DNA from: Desulfobacca acetoxidans | GTDB taxonomy: Bacteria > Desulfobacterota > Desulfobaccia > Desulfobaccales > 0-14-0-80-60-11 | NCBI GenBank assembly: GCA_022736495.1 | Contig: DZCR01000050.1 | Location: forward strand, 1 to 16,825 | Reading direction: 5' to 3' | Length of the DNA: 16,825 nt | Shown here: positions 5,885 to 13,053 of the stretch, one piece after another | Position numbering within the stretch: position 1 is the first letter of the stretch | How the letters are laid out: each line of letters starts with the position of its first letter | The notes under the pieces: generated by a model | Databases searched by the model: none | Told to the model about the DNA's origin: nothing | The model's input: the letters and a program-made list of their open reading frames with translations, nothing else | Made by a program: the position numbers and the translations under genes

Positions 5885-8278
5885 ATGAAACCCCGCAAGA
5901 TTAAATTTCCTTTCAAAAGCAGGCTCAGCCTGAACCCGCTGCTCGATTTCTGGGAAGGCTTATTGACCGAAGGCACATGTGGCATGAAGTCCCTGGGGCC
6001 GGTTATCCGCCAAAAGTTAGAGAACACCCCGGAGCTTCGGGAACCCATCGAGGATCTCACCATCCTGGAAACTCACCAGGAACTCGTTGATCTGTTGATG
6101 AGCATGGTTTTTCCGCCGGCGTTTTGGGGGAGTGATTGCGCCGCGGCCTTCGTGCCTTTTCAGTTTACCAGTTTCTATGCCACCCCCGCCTTCAAGGCCC
6201 TGTTCAAGTTGGAAGGAGACGGTTTTACCCCGCAGTTGAACATCGACCCCCAGGAGTGGGAGCGGGGGCGGGTCCTCAAGGCGTTTATTTATATCCTCAA
6301 AAATATTTACAACATCGACCTCACCTGGGATTTTCCCCTGATTGCCAAAGCCCGATGCCCCAAAACCGGACTGGATCGTTTTTTTAATATCACCTTGGAC
6401 CCCAAATTCCTGGAAATCAAGGTGCTGGGGGAGCCCAAGCCTCTGACGGCAGAAGACCGGAAGAGGCTCCTGGCTAATGTCACTGATCTGGAAGTGTTGA
6501 TGGAACTGATACCCCCGGAGAACTTTGAATTTCAGGGCTTTGGCGTTTTCAGGGCTGCGGATGTGACCTCTCGCGAGATGTTATCGGCCCTGCAAGCGGA
6601 TCTTTTCGAGAAAGAAGCGATTTTTCAGCGGGATGGTTTTAGCGGCCTTCAGGAAAAATTGCAGATCTATTTGCAGGAAACGGACATTGCACTTGGCTTA
6701 GCCGCCATCCGGAACGAGCAGATCCTCATCCTACCCCATGCCCATAAGCAGCCGGCATCGACCTGTGTGCTGGAAAATGCGACGCACTACCAAAGAAGTG
6801 AATTCAAAGGCTCGATTTTCTCCCAGGTGATGGATCAGGGCGAGCCGCTGGTCGTCGAAGATCTGCACTATTACCCCAAAGGAACGATCCTGGAAGAGCG
6901 CATGCTTGAGCACGGCTACCGAAGTGTTTATGTAGCCCCCCTCTTCTATCAGGATAGGCTCCTGGGGGCTTTGACCCTCAAGTCAACCCGTCCGGGCGCG
7001 CTGAACGCCCTGAACACAGCCAACCTGCTCCCGGTTTTGCCGCTGTTTGCCGTGGCTTTGAATCGCAGCCTGGAGCAATTGAACCAAAAAATTCAAGCTG
7101 TTATCAAAGAGGAGTTCACGGCGATCCACCCCTCGGTGGAGTGGCGTTTTCAGCGCGCCGCCCTGCACCATATCCAGCATAAGGAAGAAGGGGCCTCCGG
7201 GATAGAGCCCATTGTGTTCCATCAAGTCTATCCCCTTTTCGGCGTTTCGGACATCAGACGATCCAGCGATCATCGCAACGCCGCGATCCAGGCGGATCTC
7301 ATCGAACATTGCCGCCTTGCCAAAGAAATCCTGCAACTGGCCTATGAACATCGGCCCTTACCGATTCTCGCGGCTTTCAGCCACCGCATCGACAAGCATA
7401 TCAAGGGGCTGAAAATTGGCCTGAATGCGGGAGACGAGGCTACCAAACCGTTTTTCATCCAGCAGGTGATCGAACCCATCTTTGACCAATTGGCAAGCTT
7501 TGGCCCCCAGGTGGCCGAAAAAATCGCTTCCTACCGGGCTGCTTTGGACCCCCGGATGAAGACTATCTATCGAAGCCGGCGGGACTTCGAGGAAAGCCTC
7601 AAGCTCATTAATGAAACGATTGCCGCGTACCTGGATGAGGAGGAAAGTAAGGCCCAGGAATATTTCCCCCACTATTTCGAAAAACTCAAGACCGACGGGG
7701 TGGAGCACACCATCTATATCGGCGCGAGCATGGTGGAGAACGAGAATTTCAGTCCCATGTATCTGAGAAACCTGCGCCTGTGGCAGCTCATGGTTATGTG
7801 TGAGGTAGTGCGGCGCACCGATGCGCTTAAAGGCAGTCTGGCAGTGCCCCTGGAAACTACACACCTCATTCTGGCTCAAGATTCGCCGCTCTCGATCTTC
7901 TTCAGTCCGGATGAGAGACACTTCGAAGTGGAGGGGGCTTACGATATTCGCCATGAGATCATCAAAAAACGCCTTGATAAGGCAATAGTCAAGGGCACGT
8001 CTGAGCGGCTGACGCAGCCAGGCAAAATTGCCATTGTGTACTCCCAAAGACCGGAGGGCGTCGAATACCTGGAATATATCGATTACCTGCGGTCAGCTAT
8101 CTATCTCCGGGATGAGACAGAAGATGTGGAGTTAGAGGACTTACAAGGGGCCCAGGGATTGAAGGCCCTGCGGGTCACCGTTGACACCCGGGCCTCCCGG
8201 ACGAAGGACCAGAGTCTAACGGAAATCGTCACCACCGGCATCAAGGTCCTGCCCAAGCTAGCCAACTTACCCACCTGA
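5885..8278 (+). CDS. Large GAF-domain protein of unknown function
   Basis: A 797-aa soluble protein. The middle third (about residues 265-400) looks like a GAF sensory domain: an LQEKLQIYLQETDIALG helix, a strand ending ILILPH, then EPLVVEDLHYYPKG, SVYVAPLFYQDRLLGALTLKS and a closing helix LPLFAVALNRSLEQLNQKIQAV. The stretch LFGVSDIRRSSDHRNAAIQADL (about 450-471) is very distinctive and I associate it with a family of large GAF proteins in Bacteroidetes and Desulfobacterota, from memory. No histidine kinase, GGDEF, HD or sigma-54 output domain is recognisable, nor any signal peptide or membrane segment. The first codons read GTG ATG; I prefer the ATG at 5885 because GAGGA is four bases upstream, versus one base for the GTG. 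It follows a terminator and converges on the next gene. Probably a cytoplasmic sensor or scaffold; its ligand is unknown. Confidence 0.8.
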   Translation: MKPRKIKFPFKSRLSLNPLLDFWEGLLTEGTCGMKSLGPVIRQKLENTPELREPIEDLTILETHQELVDLLMSMVFPPAFWGSDCAAAFVPFQFTSFYATPAFKALFKLEGDGFTPQLNIDPQEWERGRVLKAFIYILKNIYNIDLTWDFPLIAKARCPKTGLDRFFNITLDPKFLEIKVLGEPKPLTAEDRKRLLANVTDLEVLMELIPPENFEFQGFGVFRAADVTSREMLSALQADLFEKEAIFQRDGFSGLQEKLQIYLQETDIALGLAAIRNEQILILPHAHKQPASTCVLENATHYQRSEFKGSIFSQVMDQGEPLVVEDLHYYPKGTILEERMLEHGYRSVYVAPLFYQDRLLGALTLKSTRPGALNALNTANLLPVLPLFAVALNRSLEQLNQKIQAVIKEEFTAIHPSVEWRFQRAALHHIQHKEEGASGIEPIVFHQVYPLFGVSDIRRSSDHRNAAIQADLIEHCRLAKEILQLAYEHRPLPILAAFSHRIDKHIKGLKIGLNAGDEATKPFFIQQVIEPIFDQLASFGPQVAEKIASYRAALDPRMKTIYRSRRDFEESLKLINETIAAYLDEEESKAQEYFPHYFEKLKTDGVEHTIYIGASMVENENFSPMYLRNLRLWQLMVMCEVVRRTDALKGSLAVPLETTHLILAQDSPLSIFFSPDERHFEVEGAYDIRHEIIKKRLDKAIVKGTSERLTQPGKIAIVYSQRPEGVEYLEYIDYLRSAIYLRDETEDVELEDLQGAQGLKALRVTVDTRASRTKDQSLTEIVTTGIKVLPKLANLPT

Positions 8279-8380
8279 AAAAACTGCCCCCCGGGCTACC
8301 TTGAGAACATAAGCCATTTTAATACCGGGGTGCGTTCAAATAGCTATTTTGTGCAGTAGCAGCCCTCGTCTCAGCCAGCT

Positions 8381-8395
8381 CAGGCGAGACGCCTG
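8381..8395. repeat. Short GC-rich hairpin, possible dispersed repeat
   Basis: CAGGCG-AGA-CGCCTG is a perfect 6-bp hairpin in the 160-base convergent gap between the GAF gene and the oxidoreductase, followed by CGCCACG. It resembles small GC-rich palindromes that recur between genes in many bacterial genomes, but only one copy is in this window. It is not followed by a T-run, so it is not a good terminator. Confidence 0.3.
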
Positions 8396-8438
8396 CGCCA
8401 CGATTTGCCGGCGAATTGGCATCAAACCCTATCGAAAA

Positions 8439-10400
8439 TTATGGTTCAGCCATCTCCGGCGCAAAACGGACTCTCGGTCCCAAGCCGACGGTCACCAGGG
8501 TTTCGTTGGTGTGGCGCACCAACCGCTGGAGCCAGTGGCCGGCGCTCTGTAAACGGCAATTCTCTTGGCATTCCTTCAGGACGAGGCCGGTAGCTCCCAG
8601 TTCAAAGGGAGCCAGGAGGTCTTCCTGCTGAAGCAGTTTCAGGCAATCCCACCATACCGTGTCCGGTGCCTGGAGTTCCTTCCGGTTGGTCAAATTGCGC
8701 AGACAGGCGAACGTAATTTCCCGGGGGCCCGGCATCAGGATTTCCGCAAGGCGCTGTCGTATGACCCGGGGCTTCAGGCGCCGGATATTGATGGCATAGG
8801 CCGGGCACTGGGAAGCGCAGAGTCCGCAGGCGATGCAGGTTTCCTCGGGAAACACCGCCTGATGTTCCATATGGGGAACCAAAAAGGGACAACACCGTAC
8901 ACAGGTGAGACAACCGATGCACTTGTGCTCTATCACCTCGGCCCCCCGGCCGCAGTGGAGGCAGCGCCGGGCCTCGATCAAGGCGTCGGCCTCCTCGTAA
9001 ACCAGTTCGGCACTGTCAAAATCCTTCAGACGTTCAGCCACCGGACGCTCCTTGAGGGGGCGGGTGGGAACGCGGCAGATCCTGGAGGCCTGCTTTTCCG
9101 GCAACCTGGGATTGGGCCGGGGACATTCTTGCGACAGGGTCAGATACCGGCCGGTGCGCAAAAAATGATCGATGGCCACTGCGGCCCGCCGGCCGCTGGC
9201 CGCCGCGGCTACGGCCAACGTAGGCCCGGTAAAAATCTCCCCAGCCAGGAAGAGCCCGGCGGGATATACCCCGGGAAGTGAGGTGGACATGGTGAGTCCG
9301 TCCGTCTGGATCCTCTCCCCTGCCACTGCCAGTTTTTCCTGCCGCGCCGCCTCCAATTCCGCCTCCTGGCCGATGGCAAAGATCACGGTATCAGCTTCCA
9401 GGCGGAGCGTTTGGGTTTCATCATAGGAAGGGGCAAACCGCCCCACGTCATCAAAAAGAGAGGTGCAGGCCATCAATTCTACCCCCTGCACCCGCCCACC
9501 TTCGGCTTGCACAACCTTGGGGGCCCACTGATAAATGAGCTCGATGACTTCCTCTTTGGTTCGCTCGGTTTCCACGGGAGAGGCAAATAACTGCCCAGGG
9601 GCTTCCAGACAGATCATCAGCACTTCCGGGACCCCCAGGCGTTTTACGGCCCGGGCTGCATCCATGGCCACGTTCCCGCAACCGATGATTAAAACTTTTT
9701 CTCCCAGAGCGGGAATCTGCCCCTGGGCCACCTGGCGCAATAACGGCAGAGCCAGATGCACTCCCGCGGCGTCCATCCCGGGAACCGGCAGGTCTCGGGC
9801 TTTCTGCATGCCGATGGCGAGCAAGACTGCCTGATACCCCGTCTTTTTGAGCTCCTCGAGGGAAAAATCCCGGCCCCAGGCCTGGCCGGTGCGGAACTCG
9901 GCTCCCAAGGCCTCCAATTCTTTCAGGTCTTCCCAAACCACGGCCTTGGGGAGGCGAAACTTGGGCACCGCATGCATCGGCATGCCCCCAGGCTCTGACT
10001 CCCGCTCAAAGAGCGTTACAGGGTAGCCCTGGAGCAGCAAGTCACGGGCGGCCGCCAGGCCGGCCGGACCGCTGCCCACAATGGCCACCCGCTGGGGCCG
10101 GGTCAGGGAGGCTCGACGATAGAGGCGGCGCCGGTATTCCCGGGTATGGTCGATAACGAACCGTTTCAGGGCTCGAATGGCCAGGGGGCCTTCTACATAT
10201 TGCCGCCGACAGGCATCCTCACAGGGATGAGCACAGATATAGGCGCAGACGGAGGCAATCACATTGTTAGCCTTGATTACTTCCAGGGCTTCCTCATAGC
10301 GGCCCTGGTAGATCAGGCCGACATAGCGTCTGGCATCAGTGCCGACCGGGCAGGCGGCAGCACAGGGCGGGAGCAACTCATCCGGGCTCTTTGACGTCAT
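8439..10400 (-). CDS. GltD-like FAD/NAD(P) oxidoreductase with N- and C-terminal Fe-S domains
   Basis: A 653-aa protein. The N-terminal domain has Cys 13, 17, 52, 56, 60 and 64 in the pattern of the glutamate-synthase-beta/NfnL Fe-S domain. An FAD Rossmann motif VAIVGSGPAGLAAA lies at about 106-118 and an NAD(P) Rossmann motif VLIIGCGNVAMDAAR in the middle. After a C-LHCG segment come two ferredoxin motifs, CIGCLTCVRCC and CIACGLCASQC. The last 100 residues (ITFACLRN, then FELGATGLVLKECQENCRLQSAG) resemble the MvhD/FlpD electron-transfer domain of heterodisulfide-reductase systems; this is inference from the pattern. The ATG at 10400 has GGAGA seven bases upstream. No partner subunit is adjacent. 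It likely passes electrons between NAD(P)H and a ferredoxin or thiol partner in the cytoplasm; the exact reaction is unknown. Confidence 0.85.
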   Translation of the reverse strand: MTSKSPDELLPPCAAACPVGTDARRYVGLIYQGRYEEALEVIKANNVIASVCAYICAHPCEDACRRQYVEGPLAIRALKRFVIDHTREYRRRLYRRASLTRPQRVAIVGSGPAGLAAARDLLLQGYPVTLFERESEPGGMPMHAVPKFRLPKAVVWEDLKELEALGAEFRTGQAWGRDFSLEELKKTGYQAVLLAIGMQKARDLPVPGMDAAGVHLALPLLRQVAQGQIPALGEKVLIIGCGNVAMDAARAVKRLGVPEVLMICLEAPGQLFASPVETERTKEEVIELIYQWAPKVVQAEGGRVQGVELMACTSLFDDVGRFAPSYDETQTLRLEADTVIFAIGQEAELEAARQEKLAVAGERIQTDGLTMSTSLPGVYPAGLFLAGEIFTGPTLAVAAAASGRRAAVAIDHFLRTGRYLTLSQECPRPNPRLPEKQASRICRVPTRPLKERPVAERLKDFDSAELVYEEADALIEARRCLHCGRGAEVIEHKCIGCLTCVRCCPFLVPHMEHQAVFPEETCIACGLCASQCPAYAINIRRLKPRVIRQRLAEILMPGPREITFACLRNLTNRKELQAPDTVWWDCLKLLQQEDLLAPFELGATGLVLKECQENCRLQSAGHWLQRLVRHTNETLVTVGLGPRVRFAPEMAEP

Positions 10401-10570
10401 CTTGCGCTCTCCTGGAGGGTGGCTGACTCTGTAAAATCATATCATATCATGTGGCGCCGCCGTGACTACGCGGGTGCGGGTCAGTGAATTATTATTGCCT
10501 TACCGGTTGCTTTTGTGCAATGGACAATCTGCTCTGATCCGAAACTTATCGCAGCGCCCCGGAGATGCAA

Positions 10571-10599
10571 TTGACATTAACCGGATATACGGTTATAGT
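10571..10599 (+). promoter_or_regulatory. Promoter and operator of ArsR-like copy 1
   Basis: TTGACA (10571-10576), a 17-bp spacer and TATAGT (10594-10599) form a near-consensus promoter. The spacer contains ACCGGATATACGGT, an ACCG/CGGT inverted repeat likely to be a repressor site. The next ATG (10606) begins six bases after the -10, so transcripts may be leaderless. The 504-base gap between 10401 and 10904 holds this promoter, its duplicate, two arsR remnants and, near 10436-10450, three ATCAT repeats. Confidence 0.7.
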
Positions 10600-10605
10600 G
10601 AATTT

Positions 10606-10690
10606 ATGAAAAACGAAGCCCGACTCTTTAAGTCCCTGGCGGATGAAACCCGGCTAAGGATCCTCACTGGTTTTTTTAGCTTGACTGGCC
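10606..10690 (+). pseudogene. ArsR-family regulator remnant, copy 1 (N-terminus only)
   Basis: From the ATG at 10606 the translation MKNEARLFKSLADETRLRIL is the characteristic first helix and start of the winged-helix domain of ArsR/SmtB repressors (the LADxTRLRIL motif). After about 22 codons the frame runs into the second promoter copy and continues as unrelated sequence, so the HTH recognition helix, wing and metal-binding Cys residues are all missing. It has its own good promoter. I read it as a truncated relic of the regulator that would normally control the arsM gene downstream. A functional short leader peptide is possible but less likely. Confidence 0.65.
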
Positions 10691-10721
10691 TTGACTTCAT
10701 CCGGTTATGCGGTTATATAAT
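10691..10721 (+). promoter_or_regulatory. Promoter and operator of ArsR-like copy 2
   Basis: TTGACT (10691-10696), a 17-bp spacer and TATATA (10714-10719; TATAAT at 10716-10721 is an alternative) repeat the arrangement of the promoter exactly 120 bp upstream. The spacer holds CCGGTTATGCGGTTAT, a diverged version of the first operator in which CGGTTAT occurs twice. It is the promoter nearest to arsM and probably drives it. Confidence 0.65.
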
Positions 10722-10727
10722 AATATT

Positions 10728-10838
10728 ATGGGAGCCGAAGCCCGATTCTGCAAATCCCTGGCGGACGAAACCCGGTCGGCGCGTGGCCTGGAGGCCAAAC
10801 CGGTTCGCCGGGTGTTATCTCTTGTTCCAGGGGATTAG
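10728..10838 (+). pseudogene. ArsR-family regulator remnant, copy 2 (N-terminus only)
   Basis: The frame from the ATG at 10728 reads MGAEARFCKSLADETR, clearly a second copy of the start of copy 1 (EAR-F/LF-KSLADETR), then diverges into SARGLEAKPVRRVL and stops at 10838 after 36 codons. At DNA level the two copies share long identical stretches such as CCCTGGCGGA and GAAACCCGG. No DNA-binding helix or arsenite-binding Cys pair remains. It lies 66 bases upstream of arsM. Either a decayed duplicate, or a retained promoter module whose short peptide is incidental. Confidence 0.65.
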
Positions 10839-10904
10839 GAATTGGTGATCTCGAGGAATTCATAAAATATACCAGGAAACACATTTAACAAAGAGGAGAC
10901 AACC

Positions 10905-11660
10905 ATGAAACCTGAGGATCTCAAAGAGGCGGTTAAGGACCGCTACGGCAAGATTGCCCGGGGGGAAGAGAGCTTCTGCTGCCCTTCCTGCGGGTCAACC
11001 ACGACTGAGCATTGTTTGGCGATGGGCTATACCGAGGAGGACCTGCGCCAGGTGCCGGAAATGGCAATTTTAGGAGTGGGCTGCGGCAACCCCGCCGCGC
11101 TGGCTGACCTTAAAGTGGGCGAGACCGTCCTGGACCTGGGCTCCGGCGCCGGGATCGACGTCTTCCTGGCGGCCGGGAAGGTGGGGAAGCAAGGCCGGGT
11201 CATCGGTGTGGACCTGACCACGGACATGGTGGCCCGAGGGCAGCAACTGGCCCGGGAGCACGGCTTCGGCAACGTGGAGTTCCGTCAGGGCGATATTGAG
11301 CATCTTCCGGTGGATTCGGCAACTGTGGATGCCATCATCAGCAATTGCGTGATCAACCTGACCCCGGACAAGCTGGCGAGCTTCACCGAAATCCATCGGG
11401 TCCTCAAACCCGGCGGCCGGATACTCGTCTCCGATTTAGTGACTATCGGCGAGTTACCGGAAGACGTGCGGGCTAGCGCCGCGGCTTGGGCCGATTGCCT
11501 GTCCGGGGCCATGCAGAAGGAAGCTTACCTGGAAACCATCCGCCGCGCCGGTTTTGCCGAAGTAACCTTGGTTTCCGAATCTCCCTATGAGGGCCCGAGG
11601 ATGGATGAACGTCTGCGCGGCAAAATCCTCAGCGTGAAAGTGCGCGCCTGGAAGCGGTAG
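10905..11660 (+). CDS. arsM: Arsenite S-adenosylmethyltransferase (ArsM)
   Basis: A 251-aa class I SAM methyltransferase, the usual length for bacterial ArsM. SAM-binding motif I is VLDLGSGAGIDVF at about 75-87, with GVDLTTDMV at 101-109 and RQGDIEHLPV at 127-136. The conserved arsenic-binding cysteines of ArsM appear as C60 (GVGCGNPAAL), C148 (ISNCVINL) and C198 (WADCLSGA); a CCPSC group (C25, C26, C29) is also present at the N-terminus. ArsM methylates As(III) stepwise to methylated, partly volatile arsenicals, a detoxification step in the cytoplasm. The ATG at 10905 is preceded by AGAGGAG about six bases away. Duplicated ArsR-type promoters lie upstream, and the HMA gene follows after 56 bases, suggesting one arsenic-responsive unit. 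Confidence 0.93.
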   Translation: MKPEDLKEAVKDRYGKIARGEESFCCPSCGSTTTEHCLAMGYTEEDLRQVPEMAILGVGCGNPAALADLKVGETVLDLGSGAGIDVFLAAGKVGKQGRVIGVDLTTDMVARGQQLAREHGFGNVEFRQGDIEHLPVDSATVDAIISNCVINLTPDKLASFTEIHRVLKPGGRILVSDLVTIGELPEDVRASAAAWADCLSGAMQKEAYLETIRRAGFAEVTLVSESPYEGPRMDERLRGKILSVKVRAWKR

Positions 11661-11716
11661 CGAAGATCGTGAAAGGCGGTGATCTGGAAAAAACCCGATA
11701 CCGCAGACGGAGGAAC

Positions 11717-11992
11717 ATGAGCTTGATTACCGATATGCGCATGCGGGTCAAGGGAATGGTGCAAGTCGGAGGCTTCACGTGAATGGGTTGTCCCGACGCG
11801 GTGCGCGCCGAACTGCTCAAGCTAACCGGGGTGCTGGGGGTAACCTACCACCCCGAACAAAATTTGTTTGCAGTGCGCTTCGAATCCGTCCTGGTCAGCC
11901 TGGAAACTATTTTTGCCGCGGTGTTTGCCGCCGGAAGGCAGATGGGGCAGGAATACCTGCCGGAAATCGTCCCGGCAATGGCTGACCAATAA
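11717..11992 (+). CDS. HMA-domain protein, candidate selenoprotein (in-frame TGA at codon 22)
   Basis: Reading from the ATG at 11717 (GGAGG three to four bases upstream), the frame has one internal TGA at 11780-11782 and then runs to TAA at 11990-11992, giving 91 residues if TGA is selenocysteine. The product fits a single heavy-metal-associated domain: MRVKGM as strand 1, then U22-M-G-C25, helix PDAVRAELLKLTGV, strand VTYHPEQNLFAVRF, and helix VSLETIFAAVFAAG. In HMA proteins the segment before that helix is GMxCxxC; the second Cys aligns with C25 and the first falls exactly on the TGA. The loop from GM to U is longer than usual (VQVGGFT). A SECIS-like hairpin follows. Expected role: metal or As(III) binding or delivery beside ArsM. 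Alternatives are a start at 11783 (69 aa, losing strand 1) or a nonsense mutation. Confidence 0.65.
11794..11810 (+). promoter_or_regulatory. SECIS-like hairpin after the in-frame TGA
   Basis: CGACGCG (11794-11800) and CGCGCCG (11804-11810) pair over seven positions with one A/C mismatch, closing a GUG loop at 11801-11803. The loop begins with G, as bacterial SECIS elements require, and starts 18 bases after the TGA, within the usual distance range. It lies inside coding sequence, as bacterial SECIS elements do. GC-rich sequence makes short hairpins common, so this alone is not proof. Confidence 0.45.
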
Positions 11993-12081
11993 GCCAAAAA
12001 GGACCATATTGCATGGCGGGGTAAGGCGCGAAAACGTTAATCGCACGATAGTAGTGGAAGGCCACCGGCCTTGCCTACAAG

Positions 12082-12118
12082 AAAATACCAGGCAGGGCCA
12101 AGTGGTCCTGCCTGGTAT
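12082..12118 (-). terminator. Long hairpin terminator of the PEP-CTERM gene / amyloid cluster
   Basis: ATACCAGGCAGG (12085-12096) and CCTGCCTGGTAT (12107-12118) pair perfectly over 12 bp; GCCA/TGGT extends the stem to about 16 bp with a 2-base loop. On the minus strand it is followed by TTTTC, so it terminates the minus-strand gene at 12145. It also lies about 90 bases beyond the plus-strand HMA gene, where the convergent transcript could use the stem. Confidence 0.8.
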
Positions 12119-12144
12119 GTAGCCGCTTGGCAAAAGCCAGGATA

Positions 12145-12906
12145 TTACTTCTTCATCCGACGCCGCATGATGCCCAGCCCCAAAAGGCCGGAACCCAGAA
12201 GCAACAGAGTGGGGGGCAAGGGGATAGGCTGGCAAGTGATGACGTCGTTGCCACAGGTAGCCGTGCCCCACAGGAAGCTGAAGTCTTTGAGGTCGAGACC
12301 GGCGATCTGATCCAGATCGATGCTGAAGAAGAAGAATGGTTCGGTAGCGGCTGCTGCTGACCAAAAAACGTCCGCCGTGCCGGTGCTGGCACCGCTCGCC
12401 GTTACCGGTATCGGGTAAGTGGGGGGGCCGGTGGCCGGGGCTTCATTGGTGGTGTAATTGCGGCCAAACCCCGGTACCCCAGAAGGGATCAAAAAATCTT
12501 CTGAATTTGTAATGGTGGTCGGGTTATAGAAGACCGTATTTGTGGTCGTCGCATTAGCGGGCCCAAAGAGCTCTACCGCGGCAAAGGCGGTTTTGGTGAC
12601 CGGATCGTAGTTCAGGAACAGATCGGCGGTCTGGAAGATGATCACGGAGCCAACTGTATTGTCTCCCGGCCCCCAGTTGGTGAACATCGTCAGGACATGA
12701 CTGGAGGGGTCATAGGTAGCCCTAAAGGTATCAAATGTAGTCAGGGCCCCGCTCACATCTTTCCAGCCAAGATTGGCCCCTGCGCCGCTAAACTCCTCTA
12801 GCAGAGTCTTATCCTCGCAAGTGATAATACCATTCCCCCAGGCTCCGCTGACCCCGAGACTCAGGGCCAGCACCAGGCTCATGGCCAATATGATTGTCTT
12901 ACGCAT
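12145..12906 (-). CDS. Secreted protein with PEP-CTERM-type sorting signal
   Basis: A 253-aa protein with a clear signal peptide (MRKTIILAMSLVLALSLGVSGAWG) and a C-terminal tripartite tail at about 227-253: PIPLPP, a hydrophobic LLLLGSGLLGLGI span, then RRRMKK. That is the architecture of PEP-CTERM proteins, exported by Sec and processed by an exosortase; the usual Pro-Glu-Pro is here Pro-Leu-Pro, a common variant. The body is Thr/Asn/Gly-rich and probably beta-sheet, with a Cys near the N-terminus and two near 215-225; I recognise no catalytic motif. The ATG at 12906 has AAGGAGG eight bases upstream. It is the last gene of the minus-strand cluster and has its own terminator. Likely an extracellular or cell-surface matrix component. 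No exosortase gene is in the window. Confidence 0.82.
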   Translation of the reverse strand: MRKTIILAMSLVLALSLGVSGAWGNGIITCEDKTLLEEFSGAGANLGWKDVSGALTTFDTFRATYDPSSHVLTMFTNWGPGDNTVGSVIIFQTADLFLNYDPVTKTAFAAVELFGPANATTTNTVFYNPTTITNSEDFLIPSGVPGFGRNYTTNEAPATGPPTYPIPVTASGASTGTADVFWSAAAATEPFFFFSIDLDQIAGLDLKDFSFLWGTATCGNDVITCQPIPLPPTLLLLGSGLLGLGIMRRRMKK

Positions 12907-13053
12907 GTCTTTATCCTCCTTAATCTCATGCCGAATGCTCGGCTTCTTCCTGCCTCGGGGCTTACCCTTTCCGTGGGCATACCTGACATCTCCGGGAATC
13001 CACTAAATTTTTACCGCAATATCACCCCCTTTTAGAAAGATCTGGCCCTGCCA

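Noticed and set aside
8565..9281. A 238-codon plus-strand open frame antisense to the oxidoreductase
   Set aside because: It lies opposite conserved ferredoxin and Rossmann motifs and has no domain or ribosome site of its own.
10436..10450. Three consecutive ATCAT pentamers upstream of the oxidoreductase gene
   Set aside because: Too short to call an operator or a repeat element; no second copy in the window.
10462..10848. A 128-codon open frame across the arsR remnants
   Set aside because: It runs through both promoters, matches ArsR only for about 20 codons and reads copy 2 out of frame; no ribosome site precedes its start.
11783..11992. A simple 69-aa gene starting at the ATG right after the TGA
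   Set aside because: GGAGG nine bases upstream makes it possible, but this start would remove HMA strand 1 and half of the CxxC site, while the upstream frame supplies both; kept as the alternative.
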